64,000 nt of DNA from Bacillus sp. OxB-1 (GCF_000829195.1 NZ_AP013294.1:3297001-3361000); one strand, 5' to 3'. Shown: positions 29,298 to 39,621, counted from the first letter of the stretch. Numbers and translations are program-made. Notes: generated from the letters alone by a model not told the origin.

Positions 29298-29374
29298 CAG
29301 ACATTCTCCTCCCCGTACCATATCATCCCTTTTCGAATAAGGGTTTCTATGTTACATTTTTAGATAATAGACCT

Positions 29375-29403
29375 AGTATAATGAATGTTGATTGAAAAGT
29401 CAC
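29375..29403 (-). promoter_or_regulatory. Possible aroA promoter
   Basis: Minus strand: GTGACT, 17-bp spacer, TATACT. The match to TTGACA is partial. Confidence 0.4.
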
Positions 29404-29470
29404 GTATTTTTCTAATAAATTCGGAAACATGACTTAATTTTAATCAATTTAAGGTCCAAATTCCTGCAAA

Positions 29471-31630
29471 ATGAAGGAAAGGGAGTGGAAAGTCCTGACG
29501 AACACATTATTCGCCCTCGATATTGGAACCCGTTCCGTCGTCGGCATCATCTTGAAGGAAAACGGCGGCCAGTTCCATGTAGCCGACCTTGTCACGATCG
29601 AACATAAGGAACGGTCGATGATCGATGGACAAATACATAATATTTTAAGTGTTGCCGATGTCATCAAGGACATCAAAAAGACGCTTGTGGACCGCCATGG
29701 CCCTTTGAAACGGGTCAGTGTCGCAGCGGCAGGCAGAGCGTTGAAGACTGCCGAGGGCTCCATGGTCATCGACATTTCCGGGAAACGCCTCATCGCCACC
29801 GAAGATGTGAACCGCCTGGAATTGGCAGCTGTCCAAAATGCCCAGCAGAAACTGCTTTCCTCCGATGCAGTCCGGCAAGAGGATGATTACTATTATTGTG
29901 TTGGTTATTCGGTGCTCCATTACAAGTTGGAAGGGGAGGAGATCGGCAGCCTGATCGATCAGGCTGGGCGTTCGGCAGCCGTCGACGTCATCGCCACCTT
30001 CCTGCCCCGCGTCGTCGTGGAATCCTTGCTGTCCGCCTTGAATCGTGCCGATTTGGAAATGGAGGCATTGACATTGGAACCGATTGCGGCGATCAATGTT
30101 CTCATCCCCCCTTCCATGAGGCGCTTAAATGTCGCCTTGGTGGATATCGGGGCTGGAACATCGGATATTGCCATTACAGATGATAATACGGTCATCGCCT
30201 ATGGAATGGTGCCGCTTGCGGGCGATGAAATAACCGAGGAGCTGAGCAGCCATTATTTGCTGGATTTTCCGGTTGCGGAGAATATAAAAAGACAAATTTC
30301 GAATATGGATGAAGTGACCATCACCGATATATTAGGGTTCGAACAGCAGATCCCTTCGACCGAAGTGGCTGAAGCGATCGGACCAGCCGTCAGCCGGCTC
30401 GCGCAAGCGATTGCCGGGGAGATGATCCGCCTCAACAACGGCAAGTCGCCAAAAGCGGTCATGGTCGTTGGTGGAGGAAGTTTGACACCCGGCCTGACAG
30501 AACAGTTAAGCTCTGCATTGGATCTTCCCTTGAACCGGGTCGCCATACGCGGTTCGGACGCGCTGTCAGGCGTGACAATGGAAGCGGAGCTTGCCCCATC
30601 TCCGGAACTCGTCACACCGATCGGCATTGCGATAGCCGCCAAGCGGGCTCCGATCCATTACATGTCAATTGCAGTGAACGGAAAAGCGATTCGCCTGTTT
30701 GAATTAAAGGAGATGACAGTCGCCGATGCACTCTTGGCGGCCAATATAAAAGCAAGTCAATTGTACGGAATGCCCGGACTTGGCATGTCCATCTCGGTCA
30801 ACGGGAAAAGCATCTTGCTTCCCGGGGAGCATGGACGGCCTTCCACCATTTTAGTAAATGGGAAGGAAGCCGATACGAAAGATTTGATTTCCAACGGGGA
30901 TACGATTGAAATCACATTAGGGCAAAATGGAAAAGATGCGTATGCGACTGTCCGGGATTTGCTGGATGATATGGTATCGATCCACGCCACAATTGATGGC
31001 GAGCCTGTCACGCTGGCGCCCGAAGTGTCTTTGAACGGGGCCAGTGTCAGTTTGGACACGGCCGTTCAAGATCGGGATGAAATAGTTATTTTCCATCCGC
31101 GAACCGTGGCGGACGCTCTCGCTACATTGGGGAAGAAGGACTTGATTCAACCGGTTTTCACCTTGCAGGTCGATGGCAAGACAGTGACTCTCAAAGGGCA
31201 AGCGACTGAATACTACCTAGGGGCGGCTCCCATCTCCCTATCCTATATCATCCGGGATGGCGATGAGATTACAATTCGCCCAGCTGCTTCCCCGACCGTA
31301 GAAAACATTGCGGCTGAACTCGGCAAGAAGTTGGAGGAAACGGCAACAGTCACATTCAACGGCGCAGCTCTCGATTTGAAGAAGCCGCTTCATGCTGTCA
31401 TCTTGAATGGACAACCCGCTGGTGGCAAAACGGCAGTGAAACCCGGCGATCGGCTGGAAATGAACCCGCTCGGACAAAGTGGATTCACGTTCAGTGATAT
31501 TTTCGCCTTTACGGACTATACGCTTCCGGGAAGTTCGGCCAGTCAATACAAACTGTTGCGGAATGGGACTCCGATCGGTTTCCACTATCCCATTTTCGGC
31601 GGTGATTCATTGGAAATCATTTTCTATTGA
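29471..31630 (+). CDS. FtsA-like actin-fold ATPase with C-terminal beta-rich repeats
   Basis: A 719-residue protein, far longer than FtsA (about 420-440). Residues 14-390 are an FtsA/PilM/SHS2-type actin-fold ATPase: phosphate loops FALDIGTRSVVG (14-25) and VDIGAGTSD (224-232), and the adenosine motif VVGGGSL (332-338). From about residue 398 to the end, four to five divergent repeats each hold an NGK- or DGK-type turn, then a (D/N)GD-x-I/L strand ending (NGDTIEI, DRDEIVIF, DGDEITI, PGDRLEM, GGDSLEI). They look like small beta domains. It lacks the FtsA membrane-binding tail. The B. subtilis slot here is ytxJ. The start is uncertain: the ATG at 29471 has no ribosome site, while AAGGGAGTGG sits just ahead of a CTG codon at 29495. 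Confidence 0.85.
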   Translation: MKEREWKVLTNTLFALDIGTRSVVGIILKENGGQFHVADLVTIEHKERSMIDGQIHNILSVADVIKDIKKTLVDRHGPLKRVSVAAAGRALKTAEGSMVIDISGKRLIATEDVNRLELAAVQNAQQKLLSSDAVRQEDDYYYCVGYSVLHYKLEGEEIGSLIDQAGRSAAVDVIATFLPRVVVESLLSALNRADLEMEALTLEPIAAINVLIPPSMRRLNVALVDIGAGTSDIAITDDNTVIAYGMVPLAGDEITEELSSHYLLDFPVAENIKRQISNMDEVTITDILGFEQQIPSTEVAEAIGPAVSRLAQAIAGEMIRLNNGKSPKAVMVVGGGSLTPGLTEQLSSALDLPLNRVAIRGSDALSGVTMEAELAPSPELVTPIGIAIAAKRAPIHYMSIAVNGKAIRLFELKEMTVADALLAANIKASQLYGMPGLGMSISVNGKSILLPGEHGRPSTILVNGKEADTKDLISNGDTIEITLGQNGKDAYATVRDLLDDMVSIHATIDGEPVTLAPEVSLNGASVSLDTAVQDRDEIVIFHPRTVADALATLGKKDLIQPVFTLQVDGKTVTLKGQATEYYLGAAPISLSYIIRDGDEITIRPAASPTVENIAAELGKKLEETATVTFNGAALDLKKPLHAVILNGQPAGGKTAVKPGDRLEMNPLGQSGFTFSDIFAFTDYTLPGSSASQYKLLRNGTPIGFHYPIFGGDSLEIIFY

Positions 31631-31633
31631 ATG

Positions 31634-31673
31634 GAAAAAACCCGCAGACCAATTAATGGTGTGCGGGTTTTCC
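31634..31673. terminator. Bidirectional terminator
   Basis: AAAAAACCCGCA / TGCGGGTTTT lies between the FtsA-like gene and convergent ytxH. Confidence 0.85.
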
Positions 31674-31676
31674 AAC

Positions 31677-32366
31677 TTATTTCGGTTCTTCTACCGAGAT
31701 ATGGTTTTGGTTGGTGATCTTTTCTTCACCGATGTTTTCGCTATTATCATAAGCGACATCACTGTTTCCGGTAGATTGTTGATCGGTTTCCTCATTTTTC
31801 TTCGTGACAGCATCTTTTAATGCTTCACCTGTTGCAGTCAATGTATCCTTCCCTTTTTCAATCGTCGCCTGGACATATTCGATCGCTTCCTCCCCTTCGG
31901 AGGATGCTGTTCCGTCATCCATCGGGGCAGCGGTTTTGGATGTCATCGTTTTCACTTTGTCAACCAATTGGCCGGATTGCTCCTGGATTGTTTTCGTCAA
32001 TCCACCCGTCTTCTCTTTTGCTGCCGATGTCAATTCGGTCGCTTTTTGTTTCGCTACGGAACTCAATTCGATACTTTTATCTTTCAATTGTCCCGCCTGC
32101 GTGGAGAAGTCTTCGCGCATTTCAGTGCCCGTCTTCGGCGCTAAGAACAACGCAGCGGCCGCTCCGATTACACCGCCGACCAAAGCGCCGAACAGGAAGC
32201 TTCCTGCACCGGAACCGTCGTTTTGATCGTAGAACGAGTCGGTACGGCTGCGATCGTATTGATAATTGGTCGGTAAATAGGATGGTGCATCACCAAAAGT
32301 GTTTTTATACTGTCCCGGATTGTACTGTGAGTCATTGTAGTTCGGTTTTGTCGTTTGTTCAGACAT
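31677..32366 (-). CDS. ytxH: YtxH-family membrane protein
   Basis: A 229-residue protein. A Gly/Ala-rich membrane segment (FGALVGGVIGAAAALFLAPK) is followed by the family motif LAPKTGTEMREDF, then a long polar amphipathic region. Family members are general-stress, envelope-associated proteins of unclear function. The ATG at 32366 sits 8 nt from GGAGG. It is downstream of ytxG in the same direction, as in B. subtilis. Confidence 0.88.
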   Translation of the reverse strand: MSEQTTKPNYNDSQYNPGQYKNTFGDAPSYLPTNYQYDRSRTDSFYDQNDGSGAGSFLFGALVGGVIGAAAALFLAPKTGTEMREDFSTQAGQLKDKSIELSSVAKQKATELTSAAKEKTGGLTKTIQEQSGQLVDKVKTMTSKTAAPMDDGTASSEGEEAIEYVQATIEKGKDTLTATGEALKDAVTKKNEETDQQSTGNSDVAYDNSENIGEEKITNQNHISVEEPK

Positions 32367-32398
32367 TTTCAATTCCTCCTATTTCGTATGACGATTTT

Positions 32399-32890
32399 TT
32401 ATTGAAAGCGGTCTGCCGGACTGGGAAGCCGTTTCTGCCCTGCTACGGGCTTATAGACGGTCCAACCATCAGATGTTTCTTCTCTCCGCTCCTTCACTTT
32501 ATCAAGAATCCCGAGAACGACGTTGCTCCATTGGACCACTTGGGCGATCTTATCGCTATTCCGTTCGGCTTCGGTCGTAATCGAGTCGCTGACGCGCATG
32601 ATGGATGAATTGAATCCACTTACAGACTCGCCTACACCTTTTACCGCATCAACAACCGAGTTCAGCTTTTCTGATTTCTCCTGGATGTCTTCAGCCAGTT
32701 TGTTCGTCTTGTTCAGCAGTTCGCTCGTTTCCGAGGTGATTCCTTCAAGTTGGGTCGTTAGCCCATCCATCGTTTCCGAAACGGATTGCAATGTCCGTTT
32801 CAATGAAACTAGGGTGATGGCAAGGCTCACACACAAAATAAGAAATGCAAGGGCAGCGACGATGGCCGCTATGTACAATAAGTTCTCCAA
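32399..32890 (-). CDS. ytxG: DUF948 protein YtxG
   Basis: A 163-residue protein with one N-terminal membrane helix (LLYIAAIVAALAFLILCVSL) and then a helical, coiled-coil domain (DUF948). Function unknown; it is co-transcribed with ytxH and seen with stress genes in Bacillus. The start is the TTG at 32890, placed after AGGAGGG. A longer frame to 32956 has no site. Confidence 0.88.
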   Translation of the reverse strand: MENLLYIAAIVAALAFLILCVSLAITLVSLKRTLQSVSETMDGLTTQLEGITSETSELLNKTNKLAEDIQEKSEKLNSVVDAVKGVGESVSGFNSSIMRVSDSITTEAERNSDKIAQVVQWSNVVLGILDKVKERREETSDGWTVYKPVAGQKRLPSPADRFQ

Positions 32891-33065
32891 TGGCTTTACC
32901 CTCCTAAACAACTTTCCATAGCTTATAATTACCCTTATTATAGATAATATAAACATGAAGCACTAACTAACCTCTTCGACATACCTCCCCCAAATCCTTC
33001 ATAAAACGGGAATTGTTTTGGTGAATTTTATTTTATATAAAATGTAATAAAGAAGTGGACATTAC

Positions 33066-33240
33066 AAGCCAACCGTTGCTTTCCGTTCCGGGCGGACGCT
33101 TTCCGCGGGCACGGCTTCAATCAATCGAACAGCGAAGGGTTCGATTTGTTGCCAAACGCTTCGCTTTTTGGCACAAAGGCCGTTCTTCGTGACGGCCTTC
33201 GCTGGAGTCGCCGCCCTCCACTCCAAGCAACTGGAGCCAC
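33066..33240. repeat. Composite intergenic repeat with a nested hairpin
   Basis: An imperfect terminal inverted repeat (GGGCGGACGCTTTCCGCGGG near 33090; GCTGGAGTCGCCGCCCTCCA near 33201) encloses the 25-bp hairpin block also found at 2234-2258 (here 33124-33148). A second hairpin, TGCCAAA / TTTGGCA (33150-33173), and GGCCGTTC / GACGGCC follow. This type of GC-rich, hairpin-forming element is common in Bacillales intergenic DNA. The rest of 32891-33369 shows nothing else. Confidence 0.75.
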
Positions 33241-33345
33241 CCATTACAAATCATTTGTTCGTCGTTCTATATAGAAAAAGATGATGAAAAACGGATATCG
33301 AGATGGTCGTTTCTCACGGTTGTCGAAACGCCTTCCCCCAACTAC

Positions 33346-33378
33346 GAAAAACAGCTTGATCCCGCGGGATCAAGCTGT
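33346..33378 (-). terminator. murC terminator containing its stop codon
   Basis: A perfect stem ACAGCTTGATCC / GGATCAAGCTGT. On the minus strand it includes the murC TGA and is followed by TTTTTC. Confidence 0.88.
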
Positions 33379-34683
33379 TTCGTCTTTTGTAATAAAATCC
33401 TTGAAAGCATAAAGGTATTTCTGAACATCGCCAGCGCCCATGAAAAGATAAACGGCGTCATTGTGATCGTCCAGCATCTGGATCGTATCAAGATTCAAAT
33501 AGACGGCACCGGGAATTTTTTTGACCAGTTCATCGATTGTCAGATTCCCTGATTTTTCACGTGCAGAACTGAAAATATCACATAAGTATACATGATCTGC
33601 ACCAGATAGGGTTTCCGCAAATTGATCCAAAAGTGCAGAGGTCCGAGTGAAAGTATGCGGCTGGAAGATGGCAACCAGTTCCCGATCCGGGTACTTCTGT
33701 CTTGCCGTCTGCAAGGTTGCCCGGATTTCATTCGGATGATGGGCATAATCGTCCACAATGATGCGGTCATTGATCCGCGTGATGGAGAAACGCCGTTTCA
33801 CTCCGGAAAACGTCGACAGGCGCTCTTGGATGGTCGCTACCGGAACCCCTTCGTAATGGCAAAGCGCGATGACTCCGAGCGCATTCAAGATGGAATGATC
33901 TCCTGCTAATGGTATCGAAAAAGTATAATAATACTCGTTTCTAACGAAAACGTCGAAAGTCGAACCATCCACCGTCTTAACGATATTCTTGGCCGAGAAA
34001 TCATTGGATTCCTCAAACCCATAATAGACGACGGGGACATTAGCATGGATCCTTTGTAGATTCGGATCATCCCCGCATGCGATGAGCGCTTTTTTTACAC
34101 GCAACGCCATGCTCGAAAAAGCGTCCATCACGTCTTCCAAATCCTTGAAGTAATCGGGATGGTCGAAATCGATGTTCGTCATAATCGCATAATCCGGCTC
34201 ATACGCCAAGAAATGACGTTTATATTCACATGCTTCGAAGACGAAAAACTCACTTTCCTCCACTCCCTTGCCAGTGCCATCCCCGATTAAATAGGATGTC
34301 GGAGCAAACCCGGACAATACATGGGAAAGCAGTCCCGTTGTCGACGTTTTCCCGTGGGAGCCTGTGACTCCAATCGATATGAAGTTCTTCATGTAGTTGC
34401 CGAGGAAATCATGATAACGAATGATTTCGAGTCCGAGTTCCGCAGCTTTTTTCAACTCCGGATGATCATCCGGAAAAGCGTTTCCGGCTATCACTGTCAT
34501 CCCTGGATGTATATTATTTTCATCAAACGGTAAGATTGGTATTTTCCGATTACGCAGTGGCTCTTCCGTAAAAAAATATTTCTCCACGTCCGAACCTTGT
34601 ACTTTCTGCGAGGAATCATGAAGGATCTGAGCGAGCGAGCTCATCCCCGACCCTTTGATTCCCACGAAATGGAACAATGTCAT
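33370..34683 (-). CDS. murC: UDP-N-acetylmuramate-L-alanine ligase
   Basis: A 437-residue Mur ligase that adds L-alanine to UDP-MurNAc, the first peptide step of peptidoglycan synthesis in the cytoplasm. The N-terminal Rossmann motif is [13 protein letters not shown]; the ATP loop is [13 protein letters not shown]; the C-terminal domain is complete. The ATG at 34683 lies 7 nt from GGAGG. It is located just downstream of sftA, as in B. subtilis. Confidence 0.96.
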   Translation of the reverse strand: MTLFHFVGIKGSGMSSLAQILHDSSQKVQGSDVEKYFFTEEPLRNRKIPILPFDENNIHPGMTVIAGNAFPDDHPELKKAAELGLEIIRYHDFLGNYMKNFISIGVTGSHGKTSTTGLLSHVLSGFAPTSYLIGDGTGKGVEESEFFVFEACEYKRHFLAYEPDYAIMTNIDFDHPDYFKDLEDVMDAFSSMALRVKKALIACGDDPNLQRIHANVPVVYYGFEESNDFSAKNIVKTVDGSTFDVFVRNEYYYTFSIPLAGDHSILNALGVIALCHYEGVPVATIQERLSTFSGVKRRFSITRINDRIIVDDYAHHPNEIRATLQTARQKYPDRELVAIFQPHTFTRTSALLDQFAETLSGADHVYLCDIFSSAREKSGNLTIDELVKKIPGAVYLNLDTIQMLDDHNDAVYLFMGAGDVQKYLYAFKDFITKDETA

Positions 34684-34762
34684 AATGCAACCTCCCAGGA
34701 CCATTTCTGTTCCTTAATAAATAGCTGTTCTTTTTTCATTAAATGTACAAGAAAAGGCTTGC

Positions 34763-37444
34763 CTATTCCTTATATATTTTCTCAAGATCGTTTTCTGTCA
34801 GATAGACATCCCTTGCTTTGCTTCCCCGTTGACCTGAGATGAAGCCTTGTTTCTCCATCCGGTCGATCAATTTCGCTGCACGGTTATAGCCGATGCTGAA
34901 ATGCCGTTGCAAAAGGGATGTAGAAGCGCTGCCTTGCTCGAGTATGAAATGGCATGCCTCTTCATATAGCGGATCCTTTTCCTCCTCATCGGCGGCATGC
35001 GCCAAGAGGTCTTCCTGGCCGAACAGATAATCCGGTTCCGCTTCGTTTTGAACATGTTCTATTATACGTTCAATTTCGTCATCCGTGACAAATGTCCCTT
35101 GCAGACGGACAGCGGAGGATTGGCCGTTACCGATGTAGAGCATATCCCCTTTACCAAGAAGACGTTCGGCTCCCGGGGAATCCAAAATCGTCCTTGAATC
35201 GATTTGAGAAGAAACCGAAAAGGCGATCCGCGTCGGCACATTGGCTTTGATCGTTCCGGTGATGACATCTACAGATGGACGCTGCGTCGCAATAATGAGG
35301 TGGATGCCGCAAGCCCGTGCTTTCTGGGCAATCCGGCTAATGGACACTTCGACATCCGCCGGTGCCATCATCATCAGATCCGCCAATTCGTCTATCACAA
35401 TTAATAGATACGGCATTTTCAATGAAAACTTCCGGCTCTCGATCACTTGCCGGTTATACCGGTCAATATCCCGGACGCCCGCATGCGCCAACAGTTCATA
35501 GCGGCGTTCCATTTCCGCGACCGCCCATTTCAAGGCGGCCGTTGCGGCTTTCACATCGGTGATCACCGGGCTGATCAGATGGGGGATTCCGTTGAACGGG
35601 GCAAGTTCCACCATCTTCGGATCGATCAGCATCATCTTCAGATCGGTCGGCGGTGCTTTATACAGCAGGCTGATCAATATCGAGTTGATGCAGACGGATT
35701 TCCCCGAGCCAGTTGCCCCCGCAATCATTCCATGGGGCATCTTCCGAAGGTCAATCGTCACCGGTTTGCCTGTCAAGCCCAAGCCGAGGACGGCCTCCAG
35801 CGGAGATGGCGAGTTTTTGTATACATCGGAGCCGATCACTTCGGAGATTCGGACGGGTCGTGTCTTCCGGTTCGGGATTTCGATGCCGATGGAGCTTCTG
35901 CCGGGAATCGGTGCCTGAATCCGGATATCTTCGGCAGCCAGCGCCAGTTTCAGGTCGTCCGCCAAATTCCGGACCTTGCTCACCTTTGTCCCTTGAGCGA
36001 CCGTCAATTCGAATCGGGTCACCGATGGACCTTGTACCGCCTCGATGACAGTTGCTTGGACGGAGAAATGGGACAAGGCGACCTCCAATTTTTCGGATTG
36101 CGACTCCAGCCATTCTGAATCCTCAACCTGGTCTTCCGGCGGTATCAAATAATCCAAGGAAGGGAACGCGTAATACGGCGGTTCCACTTCCTCTTCCGGC
36201 TCCATCGTCGACACAGCGTCCGATGCCACTTCGTTTTGTGCGACTTCAGGCGGCTCAGGCTCTGGCCGAGTTTCCGGCGGCCCTGAAACCGGCTGTGGGG
36301 GAGTGGAGGAATTGGTTTCGGCCTGCACAATCTTCTCCAGCTTCTCTTTATCCGATTTCAACATCAACACATTGAAAGGGACAATCCGCTCTGTAGCTGA
36401 TTGTGCGGAATCGTCACTCTCCTCAAGCGGCTCTTCCATTTTTTCAGGAGGGTCGGACATAGGTTCATCCTGTTCATCCATGATTGGTTCCTCGAGCTCC
36501 GGTTCGTGTGGAATAACGGTGGATTCATCCGCTACCGGTTCCGGTTCAGGCAGATTGGACAGTTGATCGGCAACATCGGAGTTCGATTGCTCCCGTTCAG
36601 AGCCTTCATCGATTTGCTGCTCCAAAACATCTTCGTCATCCGGCTCTATCCATTCTTCCATCGGTTGTTCATTTACCGATTGTTCTTCTATCGGCAAATC
36701 GCTCTCAGCAGGTTCTTCCACGATAGCATGGTCAGAAGCCGACGGAATATGGGTCTCTTTTTCCGTAGTATGGCCGATTGCCTCTTCAGCAATTCCCGTG
36801 AAAACTTCAGAACCCCTCGCCGCAGCTCCTTCTATCGAATCTTTCTCCACCAAGCTTGCGAGAGTGCTAGGCTGTTCATCCGGGATATTCTCCCATTCCT
36901 TCACATTCTGCTTCGATATCCCGCTTTTCCGCTCTTCTTCCATACTACGGTCGACCAAATTTTCCGGTCTGGAAAAGCCGAAAACAGGCGACGGGATGGC
37001 AGTCGGCGTGAACGGCCTGCCGTTTCGCTTTGTTTCAATTTTCGCCGATGCAGGCTTCTGCTCTTTTCGGACAGGTTTGGGTGCTATCCTTTCATGACTT
37101 GGTTCAGATCCGTACTTCAGCCGGGACGAACCCGCTCTATGTATTGTTCCGGTTGCCGGTGTCTCGGGCCATCTTTCATTCTTATATAATGGTATTGTTT
37201 CATAGTCATCCTCTTCACGACCAATCGGCTTTTCAACTGGTTTCCGTTCCGGCCTTTCCTCGTCCTCTTCGTCCCATCCGTAGATTTCGGCATCCGTAAT
37301 GATCGGAAAGCGGAAAGACGGCGGAGTCTTCGTTTCGGTCGGAATCTCTTTTACCTCTTCTTGCTCTATGCTATCAATCTCATCGAATTTTTCTTCTTCA
37401 TCCGGCCCGAACAGCCGGTTCACTACCTTTTTGAACCAACTCAT
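34763..37444 (-). CDS. sftA: DNA translocase SftA (FtsK/SpoIIIE family, soluble)
   Basis: An 893-residue DNA pump that clears chromosome DNA from the closing septum. There is no N-terminal membrane segment; instead residues 1-440 are a long acidic, Pro/Glu-rich linker. The motor carries Walker A GATGSGKSVCIN and Walker B LLIVIDELADLMM. The C-terminal gamma domain (winged helix, SIGYNRAAKLIDRMEKQGFI) reads DNA polarity. The missing membrane anchor separates it from SpoIIIE and matches SftA (YtpT). Order sftA-murC is as in B. subtilis. Confidence 0.94.
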   Translation of the reverse strand: MSWFKKVVNRLFGPDEEEKFDEIDSIEQEEVKEIPTETKTPPSFRFPIITDAEIYGWDEEDEERPERKPVEKPIGREEDDYETIPLYKNERWPETPATGTIHRAGSSRLKYGSEPSHERIAPKPVRKEQKPASAKIETKRNGRPFTPTAIPSPVFGFSRPENLVDRSMEEERKSGISKQNVKEWENIPDEQPSTLASLVEKDSIEGAAARGSEVFTGIAEEAIGHTTEKETHIPSASDHAIVEEPAESDLPIEEQSVNEQPMEEWIEPDDEDVLEQQIDEGSEREQSNSDVADQLSNLPEPEPVADESTVIPHEPELEEPIMDEQDEPMSDPPEKMEEPLEESDDSAQSATERIVPFNVLMLKSDKEKLEKIVQAETNSSTPPQPVSGPPETRPEPEPPEVAQNEVASDAVSTMEPEEEVEPPYYAFPSLDYLIPPEDQVEDSEWLESQSEKLEVALSHFSVQATVIEAVQGPSVTRFELTVAQGTKVSKVRNLADDLKLALAAEDIRIQAPIPGRSSIGIEIPNRKTRPVRISEVIGSDVYKNSPSPLEAVLGLGLTGKPVTIDLRKMPHGMIAGATGSGKSVCINSILISLLYKAPPTDLKMMLIDPKMVELAPFNGIPHLISPVITDVKAATAALKWAVAEMERRYELLAHAGVRDIDRYNRQVIESRKFSLKMPYLLIVIDELADLMMMAPADVEVSISRIAQKARACGIHLIIATQRPSVDVITGTIKANVPTRIAFSVSSQIDSRTILDSPGAERLLGKGDMLYIGNGQSSAVRLQGTFVTDDEIERIIEHVQNEAEPDYLFGQEDLLAHAADEEEKDPLYEEACHFILEQGSASTSLLQRHFSIGYNRAAKLIDRMEKQGFISGQRGSKARDVYLTENDLEKIYKE

Positions 37445-37519
37445 ACAATCACTCTTTTCGTGTCAATCAATCTATTTTAACAGGTCTGCCGCGTCTAAAT
37501 CAAATCAATCCGAGAAACA

Positions 37520-37547
37520 CGAAAAACGTACCAGTTCGGTACGTTTT
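37520..37547 (-). terminator. Terminator after ytpR
   Basis: The AAAACGTACC / GGTACGTTTT stem with TTTTTC on the minus-strand side lies between ytpR and sftA. Confidence 0.8.
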
Positions 37548-37550
37548 GGG

Positions 37551-38165
37551 TCATGACAAGCGGTATGGAGTTCCAGGCTCTTCATTGTCCCCTAGTACAA
37601 GTATCCCTTTTTCAGAAGGGGCATTTGGAAGGGCAAGTTCTTTGGCGGAGCAGATCATTCCAGATGAAGGGATTCCGCGAAGCTCCGCATCCCGTATTAC
37701 AAGTCCGGACGGCATGACAGCCCCGACTTTCGCGACGACAACATGTTGACCGGCTTCCACATTAGGTGCGCCGCATACGATTTGTACCGTTTCCTCGCCG
37801 AGATCGACTGTACAGACACTGAGTCGATCCGCATTCGGATGTTTTTCTTTCGTCAATACTTTTCCGACGACAAACTTAGGGGAAAGGTCAATGTCCAGCG
37901 TGTAGTCGGAATCATTGGCGCGGATCGCTTTTTGGAGCTGTTCCACCAGCTCGCCAGACACCTCGATATTCCCCTTTCCATCAATCGTCATATAAGTCGA
38001 GGCGTGGAAGAGGTTGGCCCCTACCACTTCCCCACTCTTTTCATCCTGGATCCAGGCTATATCTTTTTCCCGTTTCGCCAACACGGCTGCCGGCTTCGTC
38101 GCGGAAAATTGGATGAGCAGGACATCGCCTACCCCAGCAGGATTATAGAAAATATTCATCTTCAC
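37551..38165 (-). CDS. ytpR: YtpR-family tRNA-binding domain protein
   Basis: A 204-residue protein. The N-terminal ~85 residues are a DUF4479-type region. Residues 90-200 form an OB-fold tRNA-binding domain ([19 protein letters not shown] ... IVCGAPNV ... GMICSAKEL), like that of PheT and Arc1p. Exact role unknown. The GTG at 38165 overlaps the upstream stop (GTGA); an ATG two codons on is an alternative. Confidence 0.9.
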   Translation of the reverse strand: MKMNIFYNPAGVGDVLLIQFSATKPAAVLAKREKDIAWIQDEKSGEVVGANLFHASTYMTIDGKGNIEVSGELVEQLQKAIRANDSDYTLDIDLSPKFVVGKVLTKEKHPNADRLSVCTVDLGEETVQIVCGAPNVEAGQHVVVAKVGAVMPSGLVIRDAELRGIPSSGMICSAKELALPNAPSEKGILVLGDNEEPGTPYRLS

Positions 38166-38974
38166 TTTCGTTCCTTTCGCGTCACTCTATTTTTGGCCAT
38201 GATGAAAATCGGCTCCAGTTTTCCATCCTCGTAAATGAAGGATAGCGAGGTGACGGGCACCGCGCCGACGGTAAAGAACTGCATCGTCAATTGGGCCAAG
38301 ACATCATATCCTGTATCATTGCGGATATCGCCGATGATCAGGACGTCCTGATGCGGAACGGAGACGGTCATATGACCTTCGATTTTGCTTTCCATTTCTT
38401 TCAAAAATGCGCTGTTCAATATACGGCTTGCATCATATCCGTCATTGTTGTTGACGAAGTAATAGATATTGCCGGATACTTCATCCTTTTTCATCGAAGT
38501 CGGAAGGGATCGCACTCTGAATAGAGCAGATTCCATAATTTCAGTGTCAGACAGGCCAATCGATTCCACCATGTTTTCATCGATCAGCCGATAAGTGGTC
38601 CCAAGATCCAGTGCATAATAGATCCGTGTTTCCGCTGTATGCTCTTTTGTCAAGAAACGGTGTCCGGCGGAACTTTCCAATGGGAAGGAAGTCGATCGGA
38701 TGACCGGGTAAATGGACGTTTGTCCAGCAAAGCCTTCCTCACTTTCCTTTTCCATGGCACTGAACGTTTCGCGGATCGTATAGACGACCTCTTCGATTGC
38801 TTGGTCTTTTTTCTCTTCATACTTCGCAAGTATTTCTGGGAGCGAAATGTCCATCCCTTTTTTCAAGTCCGTATGCTCCAGCCGCACCTTATCGGTTTTC
38901 CGGTCAAATCGCCATGTGAACTTTTCGGATGGCAATCGTTCTTTCAACAGTTCTACCAGTTGCTCGGATTTCAT
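38162..38974 (-). CDS. ytpQ: DUF1444 protein YtpQ
   Basis: A 270-residue cytoplasmic protein of the DUF1444 family ([20 protein letters not shown] ... [15 protein letters not shown]). Function unknown. Coupled to ytpR by a 4-nt overlap, the conserved ytpQ-ytpR arrangement. Confidence 0.9.
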   Translation of the reverse strand: MKSEQLVELLKERLPSEKFTWRFDRKTDKVRLEHTDLKKGMDISLPEILAKYEEKKDQAIEEVVYTIRETFSAMEKESEEGFAGQTSIYPVIRSTSFPLESSAGHRFLTKEHTAETRIYYALDLGTTYRLIDENMVESIGLSDTEIMESALFRVRSLPTSMKKDEVSGNIYYFVNNNDGYDASRILNSAFLKEMESKIEGHMTVSVPHQDVLIIGDIRNDTGYDVLAQLTMQFFTVGAVPVTSLSFIYEDGKLEPIFIMAKNRVTRKERK

Positions 38975-39031
38975 ATTCCATCCACCTTTCCATTCTGTAA
39001 CGTCTACAGGAAGAGGTCGATTGGCAGAACG

Positions 39032-39547
39032 TCACTCCTGCTCAACCGACCGTACGATTTCCATCATTTCCTCCAAGTCCGTTTCGATATCTCGTTTCTT
39101 GGAGACAGTTGTCATTTTAGCCCCGCCTACACTCGCAATCAATTCAAATTCATCCTTGCCACTCTCTAGGACAGCGGCAAAACCGAAATTTCCAGCTTCC
39201 TCGAATGTCGACTCTTCGATAATCTCTTTGTTCTGATCAGCTTGCAACAGATCATAGAAAAGCTGGCTATCCCTTTCTTCGTTCGGGTTGACGAATAGGA
39301 TGTACGTATCATTGCCTTTATTGAACACTATATTTTGAGCATCCGAATCCTCTGTCACAGCGAACCCGGCAGGCTTATAGTAGCGGACTTCATCTGTTTC
39401 TTCCGTCGGTTTCTTGGCATTCGCTAAAAAAGCGGCTCTGGCTGCTTCGATTCCATTCGTTGCTCGATCATCCAGCGATTTGCCACAGCCCACAAGAAGG
39501 ATGAGGGACAACGTTATTAGGAATAGGAATTTCCAATTACGGAACAT
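39032..39547 (-). CDS. Putative lipoprotein of unknown function
   Basis: A 171-residue protein. The signal peptide MFRNWKFLFLITLSLILLVG ends at a lipobox, with the lipid-attachment cysteine at residue 21. The mature part is acidic and has no motif I know. The start at 39547 follows GGGGGAAATC; an ATG at 39565 is also possible. B. subtilis has the thioredoxin-like ytpP near this place, and this protein is unrelated to it. Confidence 0.8.
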   Translation of the reverse strand: MFRNWKFLFLITLSLILLVGCGKSLDDRATNGIEAARAAFLANAKKPTEETDEVRYYKPAGFAVTEDSDAQNIVFNKGNDTYILFVNPNEERDSQLFYDLLQADQNKEIIEESTFEEAGNFGFAAVLESGKDEFELIASVGGAKMTTVSKKRDIETDLEEMMEIVRSVEQE

Positions 39548-39621
39548 TCGATTTCCCCCAATCATTTTGATTTCCCTCTCCATTTTAAAGTTGTTACTAG
39601 GCAGTTGCAACCATCGTGCTA

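Noticed and set aside
33062-33244. 60-residue frame on the minus strand
   Set aside because: It coincides with the composite intergenic repeat.
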